A stretch of 64,000 nucleotides of DNA, from contig NZ_CP093302.1 of the NCBI RefSeq assembly GCF_024362765.1, forward strand, positions 492,001 to 556,000, in the 5' to 3' direction. The notes beneath the pieces are model-generated. The model was not told where the DNA came from and searched no databases. It saw only the letters and a list, made by a program, of their open reading frames with translations. This document shows, piece by piece, positions 16,057 to 23,558 of this stretch (positions are counted from its first letter, which is position 1; every line of letters begins with the position of its first letter). The DNA comes from Alkalihalobacillus sp. LMS6. GTDB lineage: Bacteria > Bacillota > Bacilli > Bacillales > Bacillaceae_D. The position numbers and the translations under genes are program-made.

Positions 16057-16287
16057 TTAAAAGTCAAATACTTCATAGACCACAAAGCCAATAAACGCAA
16101 GGATAACGAAAATCAATAAAACGTTTGCCATGTCTCCATTCCGGACTCTTAATGCGAGATGCCTTCCGATTGGAAACACCATTAATCCGACAGCTATGAA
16201 TAGCAATAACGTTGATTTCGAAATAAGCGCAATGCAGAATAGAAGAAAAGCGATCGTGGCAAATCCTTGATGGAAGGAAGAATGCAA
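16057..16287 (-). CDS. Small membrane protein
   Basis: A 76-aa protein with two to three spans (FATIAFLLFCIALIS, LLLFIAVGLMVFPIG, VLLIFVILAFIGFVVY). I prefer TTG 16287, eight bases after GGAG; GTG 16296 would overlap that site. It lies 21 bases upstream of the 30-aa peptide, so both may form one membrane-protein operon with the 15074 gene. Confidence 0.6.
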   Translation of the reverse strand: MHSSFHQGFATIAFLLFCIALISKSTLLLFIAVGLMVFPIGRHLALRVRNGDMANVLLIFVILAFIGFVVYEVFDF

Positions 16288-16499
16288 GGGAATCACTCCA
16301 GGATCTTTATTTATCCTTCTTCATACCTTCTATCGACCTTTCAAAACTGAGTATTTCGACTCAATCTTAAAAAAAGAAGGTGCGATGTTGTTTTTCGCAA
16401 AACGTTTTCTCTTTCTAGTGTAGAGGCAAGGCAGATCGAATTTCCATCGAACTTGCTACAGCCTTAAAAAAACGAATCTAGAAGTGGAGGAAATTATTC

Positions 16500-17189
16500 A
16501 TGGAACTAAAACAAGATTTTATCCCAACATCAAATTCGAACCGTCCACAAACGGCTTTGCGCCCAACGCTTATTACCATTCATGAAACGGCGAATACTTC
16601 CGCCGGAGCAAATGCCGACATGCACGCCCGTTATGTAAAAGGAGCAGATGCGCAGGCGCGACAAGTGTCATGGCACGTCACAGTCGACGACACACAAGCC
16701 ATTCAACATCTGCCGTTTAATGAAGTCGGATGGCATGCCGGTGCAAATGGCAATCGACAGTCAATTGGCATTGAAATTTGCGTCAATCGCGATGGGAACT
16801 TCCCGCAAGCTCGCGCGAACGCCATCTCACTCGTTCGACGCTTAATGAACGAACTATCAATTGGGATCGATTCAATTGTGACGCATCAACATTGGACAGG
16901 GAAGAATTGCCCAACAAATTTGTTGCCTTCGTGGGATTCGTTTCTTGCGGATATTCGAGATGGAGAAAACACTAATCCAGCCCCGCCAATGGAAGGGCGC
17001 TTGCTCCGCGTCATTACGGACACATTGTGGGTGTACAATCGACCAGATTGGAATGCACGCTATACAACCGTATCGCGGAATGAAGTCTTTACCATTGCTG
17101 AGGCATTATCCGTAAATGGATCACTCATGTACCGATTAAAAAGCGGCCTCTACATTACAGGAAATCCTGCTTATGTCGCGTTGTTATAG
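16500..17189 (+). CDS. N-acetylmuramoyl-L-alanine amidase (Amidase_2)
   Basis: A 229-aa protein after GTGGAGGAAA. Residues 1-150 form the zinc amidase domain: LITIHETAN gives the first His ligand, SWHVTVDD and WHAGANGNRQSIGIEICVN are family blocks, and THQHWTGKNCP holds the second His and catalytic residues. The last ~65 residues (LRVITDTLWVYNRPDWNARY) form an SH3-like wall-binding domain. It cleaves the bond between MurNAc and the stem peptide. It has no signal peptide, as with CwlA/XlyA-type prophage lysins, yet no phage genes are nearby. Confidence 0.9.
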   Translation: MELKQDFIPTSNSNRPQTALRPTLITIHETANTSAGANADMHARYVKGADAQARQVSWHVTVDDTQAIQHLPFNEVGWHAGANGNRQSIGIEICVNRDGNFPQARANAISLVRRLMNELSIGIDSIVTHQHWTGKNCPTNLLPSWDSFLADIRDGENTNPAPPMEGRLLRVITDTLWVYNRPDWNARYTTVSRNEVFTIAEALSVNGSLMYRLKSGLYITGNPAYVALL

Positions 17190-17194
17190 AAGTT

Positions 17195-17230
17195 CTAGCC
17201 TGTCTCGCTTCTTTGGGACAGGCTTTCTCT
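17195..17230 (+). terminator. Rho-independent terminator
   Basis: AGCCTGTC pairs with GACAGGCT around a 13-base loop, followed by a T-rich stretch. Confidence 0.7.
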
Positions 17231-17291
17231 ATCTCGTTTATACGAAATCAAGGAGGATTTTGTTATACTGATTAAAAAGGGAGGAAGTCTG

Positions 17292-17705
17292 ATGGATAAG
17301 AAGATGAACGATGTTATTACGACACATTTAATGAAAGAATTAAAGCCTGCTTTCATTATCGTTTTTGGCTCCTTCGCAAAAGGAACTCAAAGGAATGATA
17401 GCGATATTGATCTCGCATTTTATCCTGAGGATCGAACCAATCCTCCAACGTCCTACCAATTGTTTATAATTGCGCAAGAGTTAGCTGAAAAGGTTAAACG
17501 AGAAGTGGATTTAGTGAATCTTCAAACTGCCTCAACCGTATTCGGTGCACAAATTTTTCATACAGGCGAAGTGCTTTATATGAACGATCAAATGGTGTTT
17601 GAGCAGCAGCGGATGACGACGTTAAGTATGTACGTCAAATTGAATGAAGAGCGAAAAGAAGTCTTAGATCAAATTTACGAAAGCGGGTCTATTTATGAAC
17701 AATGA
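17292..17705 (+). CDS. mntA: MntA-type nucleotidyltransferase antitoxin
   Basis: A 137-aa minimal nucleotidyltransferase. The motif GSFAKGTQRNDSDID has the GSx10DxD signature (Gly26-Ser27, Asp38, Asp40) that binds Mg-ATP. ATG 17292 follows GGGAGGAAG. In HEPN/MNT (type VII) toxin-antitoxin pairs MntA blocks HepT by attaching AMP to a tyrosine. It overlaps the toxin gene by 11 bases, typical of the pair. Confidence 0.88.
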   Translation: MDKKMNDVITTHLMKELKPAFIIVFGSFAKGTQRNDSDIDLAFYPEDRTNPPTSYQLFIIAQELAEKVKREVDLVNLQTASTVFGAQIFHTGEVLYMNDQMVFEQQRMTTLSMYVKLNEERKEVLDQIYESGSIYEQ

Positions 17706-18099
17706 TGTATTGTTAAATAAGATAACGACAATCGAGCGTTGTATAAAGCGAATTGAAGAGGTGTATGCAGCGAACCCTGAGCACTTAGTTGATTATACAA
17801 AACAAGACTCAATTGTCTTAAATATTCAGCGTGCTTGTGAAGCGTCTATTGATTTAGCTATGCACGTTGTGTCCTCCAAAAAGCTCGGATTACCTCAGAC
17901 AAGTCGGGAAGCGTTTGATCTATTGGGAGAGTTTGGCTACATCCATGCAGAAACTGCCAGAAAGCTAAAAGCAATGGTTGGGTTTCGAAATATTGCAGTT
18001 CATGATTATCAATCACTGAACCTTGACATCATAAAAGAAATCATTGAAAACCATCTACAAGATTTTACCGATTACACAAAACAACTTTTACATAAATAA
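17695..18099 (+). CDS. hepT: HepT-type HEPN RNase toxin
   Basis: A 134-aa HEPN-domain protein (DUF86/HepT family). RNIAVHDY holds the catalytic RX4HXY motif: Arg98 and His103 for RNA cleavage, and Tyr105 as the expected AMP-acceptor site for MntA. ATG 17695 lies inside the end of mntA and has only a weak ribosome site, so translation is probably coupled. A terminator at 18103 closes the operon. Family members cleave RNA and cause growth arrest or phage defence. Confidence 0.88.
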   Translation: MNNDVLLNKITTIERCIKRIEEVYAANPEHLVDYTKQDSIVLNIQRACEASIDLAMHVVSSKKLGLPQTSREAFDLLGEFGYIHAETARKLKAMVGFRNIAVHDYQSLNLDIIKEIIENHLQDFTDYTKQLLHK

Positions 18100-18102
18100 T
18101 TG

Positions 18103-18127
18103 AACCATGGCCGCTCCATGGTTTTTT
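18103..18127 (+). terminator. Terminator of mntA-hepT
   Basis: AACCATGG pairs with CCATGGTT around five bases, followed by T6. Confidence 0.88.
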
Positions 18128-18475
18128 ATTTCGGATAAGCATTTGTAAAGTTTGTGTAAATGTATTTTGTAAGATTGCATGCAATCGGTATTATTTAGCG
18201 TTATTCTGATATAATCTTCTTACACCAAACATGGAAAGAAACCTTGCCGTGACGGTGATGATGGAAGATTTACACACGTATAAGAGAGGGAGGGACACAC
18301 ATTGGGAAGGCGACGCTTTTTAACCGAAATACAACGGAACTAGTACGAGTAAAGCTTAATAATGGAAGAAACGATTGCTTTTCCAAGCTGCCCTCTCTGT
18401 CCGTAATAGATAGATAAAAGGGCACAAAGAGAAGAGACAATCCGTTTCAAGAAAGGTCGGAAACCTATTATTCTT
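18128..18475 (+). promoter_or_regulatory. Long 5' leader of the CNNM/CorC gene pair
   Basis: TATAAT at 18211-18216 leaves a transcript leader of about 290 bases. It contains AGAGAGGG (about 18284) that can pair with CCCTCTCT (about 18392), enclosing a further hairpin-prone segment. A possible 13-codon leader ORF starts at TTG 18302 after GAGGGAGG (MGRRRFLTEIQRN). I did not recognise a known riboswitch class, including the M-box. Regulation by Mg or another metal would suit the genes but is inference. Confidence 0.4.
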
Positions 18476-18508
18476 GGAGGTGAATCCCTTATTTAAGGGA
18501 AATCATTG
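18476..18508 (+). promoter_or_regulatory. Shine-Dalgarno, hairpin and TTG start of the first CNNM gene
   Basis: GGAGGTGA at 18476-18483 is 22 bases from TTG 18506, far beyond normal spacing. TCCCTT/AAGGGA (18485-18500) folds out the excess, leaving about 6 bases. An in-frame TAA at 18494 forbids any earlier start. Confidence 0.7.
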
Positions 18509-19828
18509 GATTTAAGCACATTTATTAATCTCTTGCTCATTGTCCTATTTTTAGCGTTAACCGCTTTCTTCGTTGCGTCTGAATTTGCGGTCGTAAAGAT
18601 CCGAAGTTCACGCATTGATCAACTGATTGCGGAAGGAAACAAAAAGGCGATTGTAGCAAAAAAAATTACGCAAAATCTTGATTATTATTTATCTGCCTGT
18701 CAGCTCGGAATTACCGTAACGGCTCTAGGATTAGGGGCACTTGGTAAACCAGCAGTAAGCAGTTTAATGTATCCCGTTTTTGACTTCTTTAATGTCTCAG
18801 ATGCTTGGTCATCTGCCATTTCTTATGCGGTTGCGTTTTTACTTGTGACCTACTTGCACGTCGTCATTGGTGAGATGGCGCCTAAGACGTTGGCGATTCA
18901 GTTTTCGGAAAAAATGACCCTGCTTTTGTCTGGATCTTTGTACTGGTTTGGTAAAATCATGTACCCATTTATCCTGACATTAAATGGAGCATCGCGGTTA
19001 CTATTAAGGTTGTTTGGTGTCAAGCCACTTGGCCATGATCAAGCCTACACGGAAGAAGAACTAAAAATCATTATGGCGCAAAGCTATGAAGGCGGCGCGA
19101 TCAATAAAGAAGAACTTCAATATATGGAAAATGTCTTCTCATTTGACGAGCATGTGGCCAAAGATATTATGGTGCCACGTACTGAAATAGTGACGATACA
19201 CGAAGGCATGACGATGGATGAGCTCGTCTCGTTAATGGATCACTACAACTATACGAGATATCCCGTCATTGAAGATGGGGACAAAGACAACATTATTGGT
19301 GTCGTAAACGCCAAAAAAATGCTTCAAGCCATTGTTGCTGGCAAGGAAGTAGAAATCAAATCTTACATTCGTGAACTTCCGTTTATTTTTGAAGCAACGA
19401 GTATTCAAGATGTGATGCACAAAATGCAAAAAGAAAAAGTGCATATGGCTGTCATTATTGATGAATTCGGTGGAACTGCTGGCCTTGTCACAATGGAAGA
19501 AGTGATTGAAGAGTTAGTTGGGGAAATCCGCGATGAATTCGATATGGATGAAGAAAGTGACATTGAACAAGTCGGAACGGACGAATACGTGATTAACGGG
19601 CGCGTATTGTTAGATGACTTAGAAGAACAATTCGGCTTAACCTTTACCCATCGTGAGCATGTGGATACGGTCGGTGGCTGGATGTTACAAAACATGAAAG
19701 TCATTGATGAGCCAAAAGAAGCCATTAAGATTGAATTAGATGAACATGTTTGGTCCGTTGTTGAAGCTGACGATCATCACATAAAGAAAGTCAAATTCAT
19801 GCAACATCAACCAGCAACACTGATATAG
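18506..19828 (+). CDS. CNNM/CorC family transporter with CBS pair, paralogue 1
   Basis: A 440-aa protein of the HlyC/CorC (CNNM) family. Residues 1-190 are the CNNM membrane domain (ALTAFFVASEFAVVKIRSSR, LDYYLSACQLGITVTALGLG, VIGEMAPKTLAIQ). Residues 200-335 are two CBS domains (FDEHVAKDIMVPRTEIVTI, MAVIIDEFGGTAGLVTMEEV). The end (DEYVINGRVLLDDLEEQFGL) is the CorC_HlyC domain. Relatives such as B. subtilis MpfA export Mg. The start is TTG 18506. It is followed 51 bases later by a paralogue with the same unusual start architecture. Confidence 0.9.
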   Translation: MDLSTFINLLLIVLFLALTAFFVASEFAVVKIRSSRIDQLIAEGNKKAIVAKKITQNLDYYLSACQLGITVTALGLGALGKPAVSSLMYPVFDFFNVSDAWSSAISYAVAFLLVTYLHVVIGEMAPKTLAIQFSEKMTLLLSGSLYWFGKIMYPFILTLNGASRLLLRLFGVKPLGHDQAYTEEELKIIMAQSYEGGAINKEELQYMENVFSFDEHVAKDIMVPRTEIVTIHEGMTMDELVSLMDHYNYTRYPVIEDGDKDNIIGVVNAKKMLQAIVAGKEVEIKSYIRELPFIFEATSIQDVMHKMQKEKVHMAVIIDEFGGTAGLVTMEEVIEELVGEIRDEFDMDEESDIEQVGTDEYVINGRVLLDDLEEQFGLTFTHREHVDTVGGWMLQNMKVIDEPKEAIKIELDEHVWSVVEADDHHIKKVKFMQHQPATLI

Positions 19829-19845
19829 AGTAACTTAAAACATAC

Positions 19846-19882
19846 GGAGGTGAACCCTTCTCTGCGTGAGAAGGATTAATTG
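19846..19882 (+). promoter_or_regulatory. Shine-Dalgarno, hairpin and TTG start of the second CNNM gene
   Basis: GGAGGTGA at 19846-19853 lies 26 bases before TTG 19880. CCTTCTC/GAGAAGG (19856-19874) brings the effective spacing to about 7. A TAA at 19877 excludes earlier starts. The stem sequence differs from that of the first gene, but the geometry is the same. Confidence 0.7.
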
Positions 19883-20938
19883 GACCCAATTATTGTTATA
19901 AATCTAACCCTTGTCGCACTTTTCATCCTTATGACCGGACTTTTTGTAGGCGGAGAATTTGCGATTCTAAAGGTGCGAATGTCAAGGCTGGATCAGCTCG
20001 TTTCGGAAGGGAACAAGAAAGCGGTGCTCGCCAAAAAAGTCGCCCACGAGCTTGATTACTACCTATCTGCCTGTCAGCTAGGCATTACGATCACCGCGCT
20101 TGTGTTAGGTGCGTTAGGTGAACCAACCGTGCAAAACATTTTGCGACCTGTCTTTGATTATTACAGTGTTCCAGACGCATTAGCAACCGCTATGTCATAC
20201 GCCATTGCCCTTGCACTCGTCACGTTTCTCCATGTTGTCATTGGAGAATTGGCACCGAAAACACTTGCGATCCAGTATCCTGAAAAAATGACGCTCCTGT
20301 TAGCGCCACCCCTTTACTGGTTTGGCGTCATCATGGGACCATTTATCCGAATTTTAAACGGATCCGCACGAACACTACTCGGCTGGTTTGGCGTCAAACC
20401 AGCAGGGCACGAAACCGTTTATTCAGAAGAAGAGTTGAAACTCATCGTCTCGGATAGTTTCAAAAGCGGCGAAATCAACCAAACCGAGCTAGCCTATCTG
20501 GAAAACTTTTTCTCGTTTGATGGTCGTACATTAAATGAGATCATGATTCCAAAAGAACAAGTCGTGACTTTAGGCGAAACCATGGAAATCGACGACATTC
20601 TGAAAACCATTGATCAACAAGGATATACCCGTTATCCCGTCATCAATGCGGAAGGAACGAAGGTCACAGGCTTTGTGAACACGAAAGAAATGTTAACAAG
20701 TATCGCAGCAGGCCGCGCCAACGGAATCGAGTCGTACTTGCACCACATTCCACGTGTGAAAGAATCCTTGTTCATCCAAGATGTCTTTTTGAAGATGAAA
20801 GCAACCCGCACCCACATGGTGATTGTAACCAATGACCAAGGTGAATTAAGCGGTCTTGTGACGATGGAAGACATTCTAAGTGAAATTGTCGGCGACATGG
20901 AAGAAGAAGACTACGACAATGTCGGTCTCGCCACGTAA
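19880..20938 (+). CDS. CNNM/CorC family transporter, paralogue 2, lacking the C-terminal domain
   Basis: A 352-aa paralogue of the preceding protein. It has the CNNM membrane domain (residues 1-190: GLFVGGEFAILKVRMSRLDQ, VIGELAPKTLAIQ) and the CBS pair (YTRYPVINAEGTKVTGFVN, HMVIVTNDQGELSGLVTMED). It stops right after the second CBS at GDMEEEDYDNVGLAT, without the CorC_HlyC domain found in paralogue 1. The end is followed by a clean terminator, so this is probably a settled short form. The pair may work together in divalent-cation export. Confidence 0.88.
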   Translation: MDPIIVINLTLVALFILMTGLFVGGEFAILKVRMSRLDQLVSEGNKKAVLAKKVAHELDYYLSACQLGITITALVLGALGEPTVQNILRPVFDYYSVPDALATAMSYAIALALVTFLHVVIGELAPKTLAIQYPEKMTLLLAPPLYWFGVIMGPFIRILNGSARTLLGWFGVKPAGHETVYSEEELKLIVSDSFKSGEINQTELAYLENFFSFDGRTLNEIMIPKEQVVTLGETMEIDDILKTIDQQGYTRYPVINAEGTKVTGFVNTKEMLTSIAAGRANGIESYLHHIPRVKESLFIQDVFLKMKATRTHMVIVTNDQGELSGLVTMEDILSEIVGDMEEEDYDNVGLAT

Positions 20939-20948
20939 AGCTGAAGAA

Positions 20949-20975
20949 AAACGATTCCTAAGGGGATCGTTTTTT
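20949..20975 (+). terminator. Terminator of the CNNM/CorC pair
   Basis: AACGATTCC pairs with GGGATCGTT, followed by six T. Confidence 0.82.
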
Positions 20976-21044
20976 GTTGTGAATGTATAGGGGAGGGAGA
21001 CCGATAAACAGGGTAGAGGATAAGAAGAAAGGATTGCACGCCAT

Positions 21045-21899
21045 ATGCCAAACGAACGAACCGCAATGATGTATTTTCCAGATTCAACCTACGCATCTTC
21101 TTTAAAAGTGGTGCAGGAGTTAACGAGCCAGATTCGTGGCTTTTATTTTAAAAAGAGCCTTTTAGCAGAAGTAGAGAAACTAGAGCATGCCAACAACTAT
21201 GCCGTTTATTTCCTCATCTCGGATGTCGAAGAACCAAGCATTTACATCGGTCAATCGGTACACGGCATTAAACGATTAAAAGAACACTTAAAGCAAAAAG
21301 ACTTCTGGCAGTTCGGCATCTTATTTGTGACCGACAACAATAGCTTTGATAAACAATTGATTGATTATCTCGAATACGAATTTATTCAGCGTTTTAACGC
21401 GTCAACTTACATTGTTGAGAACCGGGACATGCGCATTAATAAGCCAAATGTCAACTGGTACATGAGGGCGACCATGAACACATTTGCTGGCCAAATTGCA
21501 TTTTTACTAGAGTCGCTTGGTGTAACGATCAAACAAGCTGAGCAGGTAGGGTCTGATGAAGAAAAGCGTATTTATTACCCGGCCGAAAAAAACCATCCTG
21601 CTACCATCTATCTTCACGATGGACAATTTGTCATTACAAAGGGTTCTACCGTCCTGTATCCACAAGAAAAATTAAAAAACTATAAGGACGAAGGGAGACT
21701 CTATCAGAAATTACAGGCAAAAATGAAGCAACTCATTGAAGCGAATCAAGCTGAGCCTATCGACGACAAATCCGCTCGCTTAACAGAAGACATTGCCTGT
21801 CCAAGTCCAAGCTATGCAGCTGATCTATGTAGCGGTGCGTCAAAAAATGGCTGGGAATATTGGCAAGGATTAAAGGAAGAGCGAGAGAGGTTGGGGTGA
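21045..21899 (+). CDS. GIY-YIG and DUF4357 domain protein
   Basis: A 284-aa protein. Residues about 50-130 form a GIY-YIG nuclease-like domain (YAVYFLI, SIYIGQS, GIKRLKEHL, LEYEFIQRF with the metal-ligand Glu). The C-terminus (SPSYAADLCSGASKNGWEYW) matches the DUF4357 pattern, a small domain often found with GIY-YIG or restriction-related proteins. Family members are usually uncharacterised and suspected of DNA repair or defence roles. It stands alone about 1.7 kb left of the defence island. The start is supported by AAAGGA about a dozen bases upstream. Confidence 0.8.
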   Translation: MPNERTAMMYFPDSTYASSLKVVQELTSQIRGFYFKKSLLAEVEKLEHANNYAVYFLISDVEEPSIYIGQSVHGIKRLKEHLKQKDFWQFGILFVTDNNSFDKQLIDYLEYEFIQRFNASTYIVENRDMRINKPNVNWYMRATMNTFAGQIAFLLESLGVTIKQAEQVGSDEEKRIYYPAEKNHPATIYLHDGQFVITKGSTVLYPQEKLKNYKDEGRLYQKLQAKMKQLIEANQAEPIDDKSARLTEDIACPSPSYAADLCSGASKNGWEYWQGLKEERERLG

Positions 21900-22040
21900 A
21901 GAGAAGTACGTGCGGTGTGTTCATATTCTTCTGCGTCACCATGATCATCTTGAAAGGTAGAACGATCCTATGAATAAGAGGTTTAACCTTCAAGTTGAAC
22001 GGTAAAAGATGCATATGATTGAAACGGAGGAAAAAAACGC

Positions 22041-23042
22041 ATGGAACATAAAAACGCATTACTGACGGAAAAGATAGGATTTGGAACTGCACCACTTGGC
22101 AATATGTTTCGTGATGTTCCGGAAGAAGAAGCACAGGCGACGATAGAAGCGGCTTGGGATGCAGGCGTTCGCTATTATGACACAGCACCATTTTATGGGG
22201 CAGGACTTGCCGAGCTTCGTTTAGGGAAGTTTCTTTCCAAACAAAACAGAGATGACTACGTGTTAAGCACAAAGGTCGGTCGCGTCATTGAAGACGAAAC
22301 TGAGATAAAAGAAGGACTCTTTAAAGAAGGACTCTTTACGAATGGCCGAACCAATAAAATAACAACTGAATACTCTGCGGAAGCTACGCACACTTCCATT
22401 GATCAAAGCATGGAAAGACTACAGACCAACCGCCTAGACTTTGTGTTCGTGCACGATCTGTCACCTGATTTTCTTGGAGACGAATGGATTGCCAAGTTTG
22501 AAGAAGCACGAACAGGTGCGTTCCTTGTTCTGGACGACTTAAAGAAACAAGGAGTCATAAAAGGATGGGGACTCGGCGTAAACACCACCATTCCCATTGA
22601 GCTTGCCCTTCAGCTTAAAGAAGTGCATCCAACCATTAACTTGCAAGCAACTCAGTACACGCTTCTTGATCATGAAGACACTCTTCGCAGAATGATGCCG
22701 GAAGTCGAGCAATCAAAATCATCCATTGTTGTAGGCGCACCTTACAGTTCCGGAGCCCTACTTGGCGGCGATTATTATAATTATGGCGAGGTCCCGTCAT
22801 CCGTTCAAACGAAAATAAACAAATTAACAGAAGTAGCCGAGTCTCACGGCGTCAGCCTAAAAGCAGCAGCGCTCCAATTTTCATCGGCTCATCCAGCTGT
22901 AGCGGCAGTCATTCCTGGATCAACCCGACCTGATCGCATTAACGAAGACCTCGAAGCCTTACGAGAGACAATTCCAGAAGCATTCTGGCAAGAATTAATA
23001 GAAAAACAACTCATCTCAGCGGTTGCGCCATTGCCGTTGTAA
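22041..23042 (+). CDS. Aldo/keto reductase
   Basis: A 333-aa TIM-barrel oxidoreductase. FGTAPLGNMF at the start, YYDTAPFYGAGLAELRLGKF with catalytic Asp and Tyr, Lys in STKVGR, the His in FVFVHDL, and the NADP-binding end (IPGSTRPDRINEDLEAL) are visible. The sequence most resembles the D-threo-aldose 1-dehydrogenase/pyridoxal 4-dehydrogenase branch that oxidises sugars such as L-fucose with NAD(P). GGAGG precedes the ATG. A 15-bp tandem duplication at 22308-22337 adds KEGLF twice. Monocistronic with its own terminator. Confidence 0.88.
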   Translation: MEHKNALLTEKIGFGTAPLGNMFRDVPEEEAQATIEAAWDAGVRYYDTAPFYGAGLAELRLGKFLSKQNRDDYVLSTKVGRVIEDETEIKEGLFKEGLFTNGRTNKITTEYSAEATHTSIDQSMERLQTNRLDFVFVHDLSPDFLGDEWIAKFEEARTGAFLVLDDLKKQGVIKGWGLGVNTTIPIELALQLKEVHPTINLQATQYTLLDHEDTLRRMMPEVEQSKSSIVVGAPYSSGALLGGDYYNYGEVPSSVQTKINKLTEVAESHGVSLKAAALQFSSAHPAVAAVIPGSTRPDRINEDLEALRETIPEAFWQELIEKQLISAVAPLPL

Positions 23043-23044
23043 AG

Positions 23045-23081
23045 GAAAAAGACATCCAGCGTGTGATGGATGTCTTTTTAT
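23045..23081 (+). terminator. Rho-independent terminator
   Basis: AAAAAGACATCCA pairs with TGGATGTCTTTTT; A-rich and T-rich flanks make it potentially bidirectional. Confidence 0.88.
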
Positions 23082-23230
23082 CTGTGACAAGAACGAGTCA
23101 AAACAAAATATGCGTTAGTTGGACTGTATTGAACAAATAGAAGTTATTTAGAATGGGTCGATATTGATTGGTGCAGTATTATTTGGACTGTTTTATTTCC
23201 GTTTGTAAATAAGGATTTAGGGAGGTAATG

Positions 23231-23398
23231 ATGAATTTTCTTTTAGTATCTTTAGTTGAAGTATATAGCAAACAATTAAATGAAATAATTGCTGAATCAT
23301 ATAAATAAAAAATTTCAGATCTGATGTCCCTAATTAAAGATGGAAACGCAAGTTATTTCTCAGAAAGAAAAGATAGATTAATGATAAGAAGTGTATAG
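23231..23398 (+). pseudogene. Decayed small ORF at the edge of the defence island
   Basis: ATG 23231 after GGGAGGTAATG encodes 25 residues to TAA 23306 (MNFLLVSLVEVYSKQLNEII). The same frame continues for 30 more codons (DLMSLIKDGNASYFSERKDR) to TAG 23396, and NDPSGNEIG appears in another frame just after. One stop and one shift seem to have broken a gene of about 65 residues. Family unknown. The rest of the 23082-23558 gap is AT-rich, with TATAAT at 23520-23525 as the likely promoter for the next gene. Confidence 0.45.
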
Positions 23399-23558
23399 TT
23401 AATGATCCTAGTGGTAATGAGATTGGTTGAAAGGAGAGTTTCAAAAGTTTTTTAGTACAAAAAAACTGAGGCGGGGGAATTTTCTAAAAAAAAAGTCTTT
23501 TTCTTGCTGTTACTTTACATTATAATAAGAGTACAAAATCGTTTTAGGGGTGTATAAG

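Noticed and set aside
16500-17189. Prophage lysis module
   Set aside because: The amidase is lysin-like, but no holin, capsid, tail or integrase gene is nearby.
18190-18475. M-box or yybP-ykoY riboswitch before the CNNM genes
   Set aside because: I looked for the conserved M-box and Mn-riboswitch core segments and did not find them; kept only as an unclassified leader.
21757-22272. 171-codon minus-strand ORF between the GIY-YIG and reductase genes
   Set aside because: It overlaps the ends of two well-supported plus-strand genes, has no ribosome site and shows no domain-like sequence.
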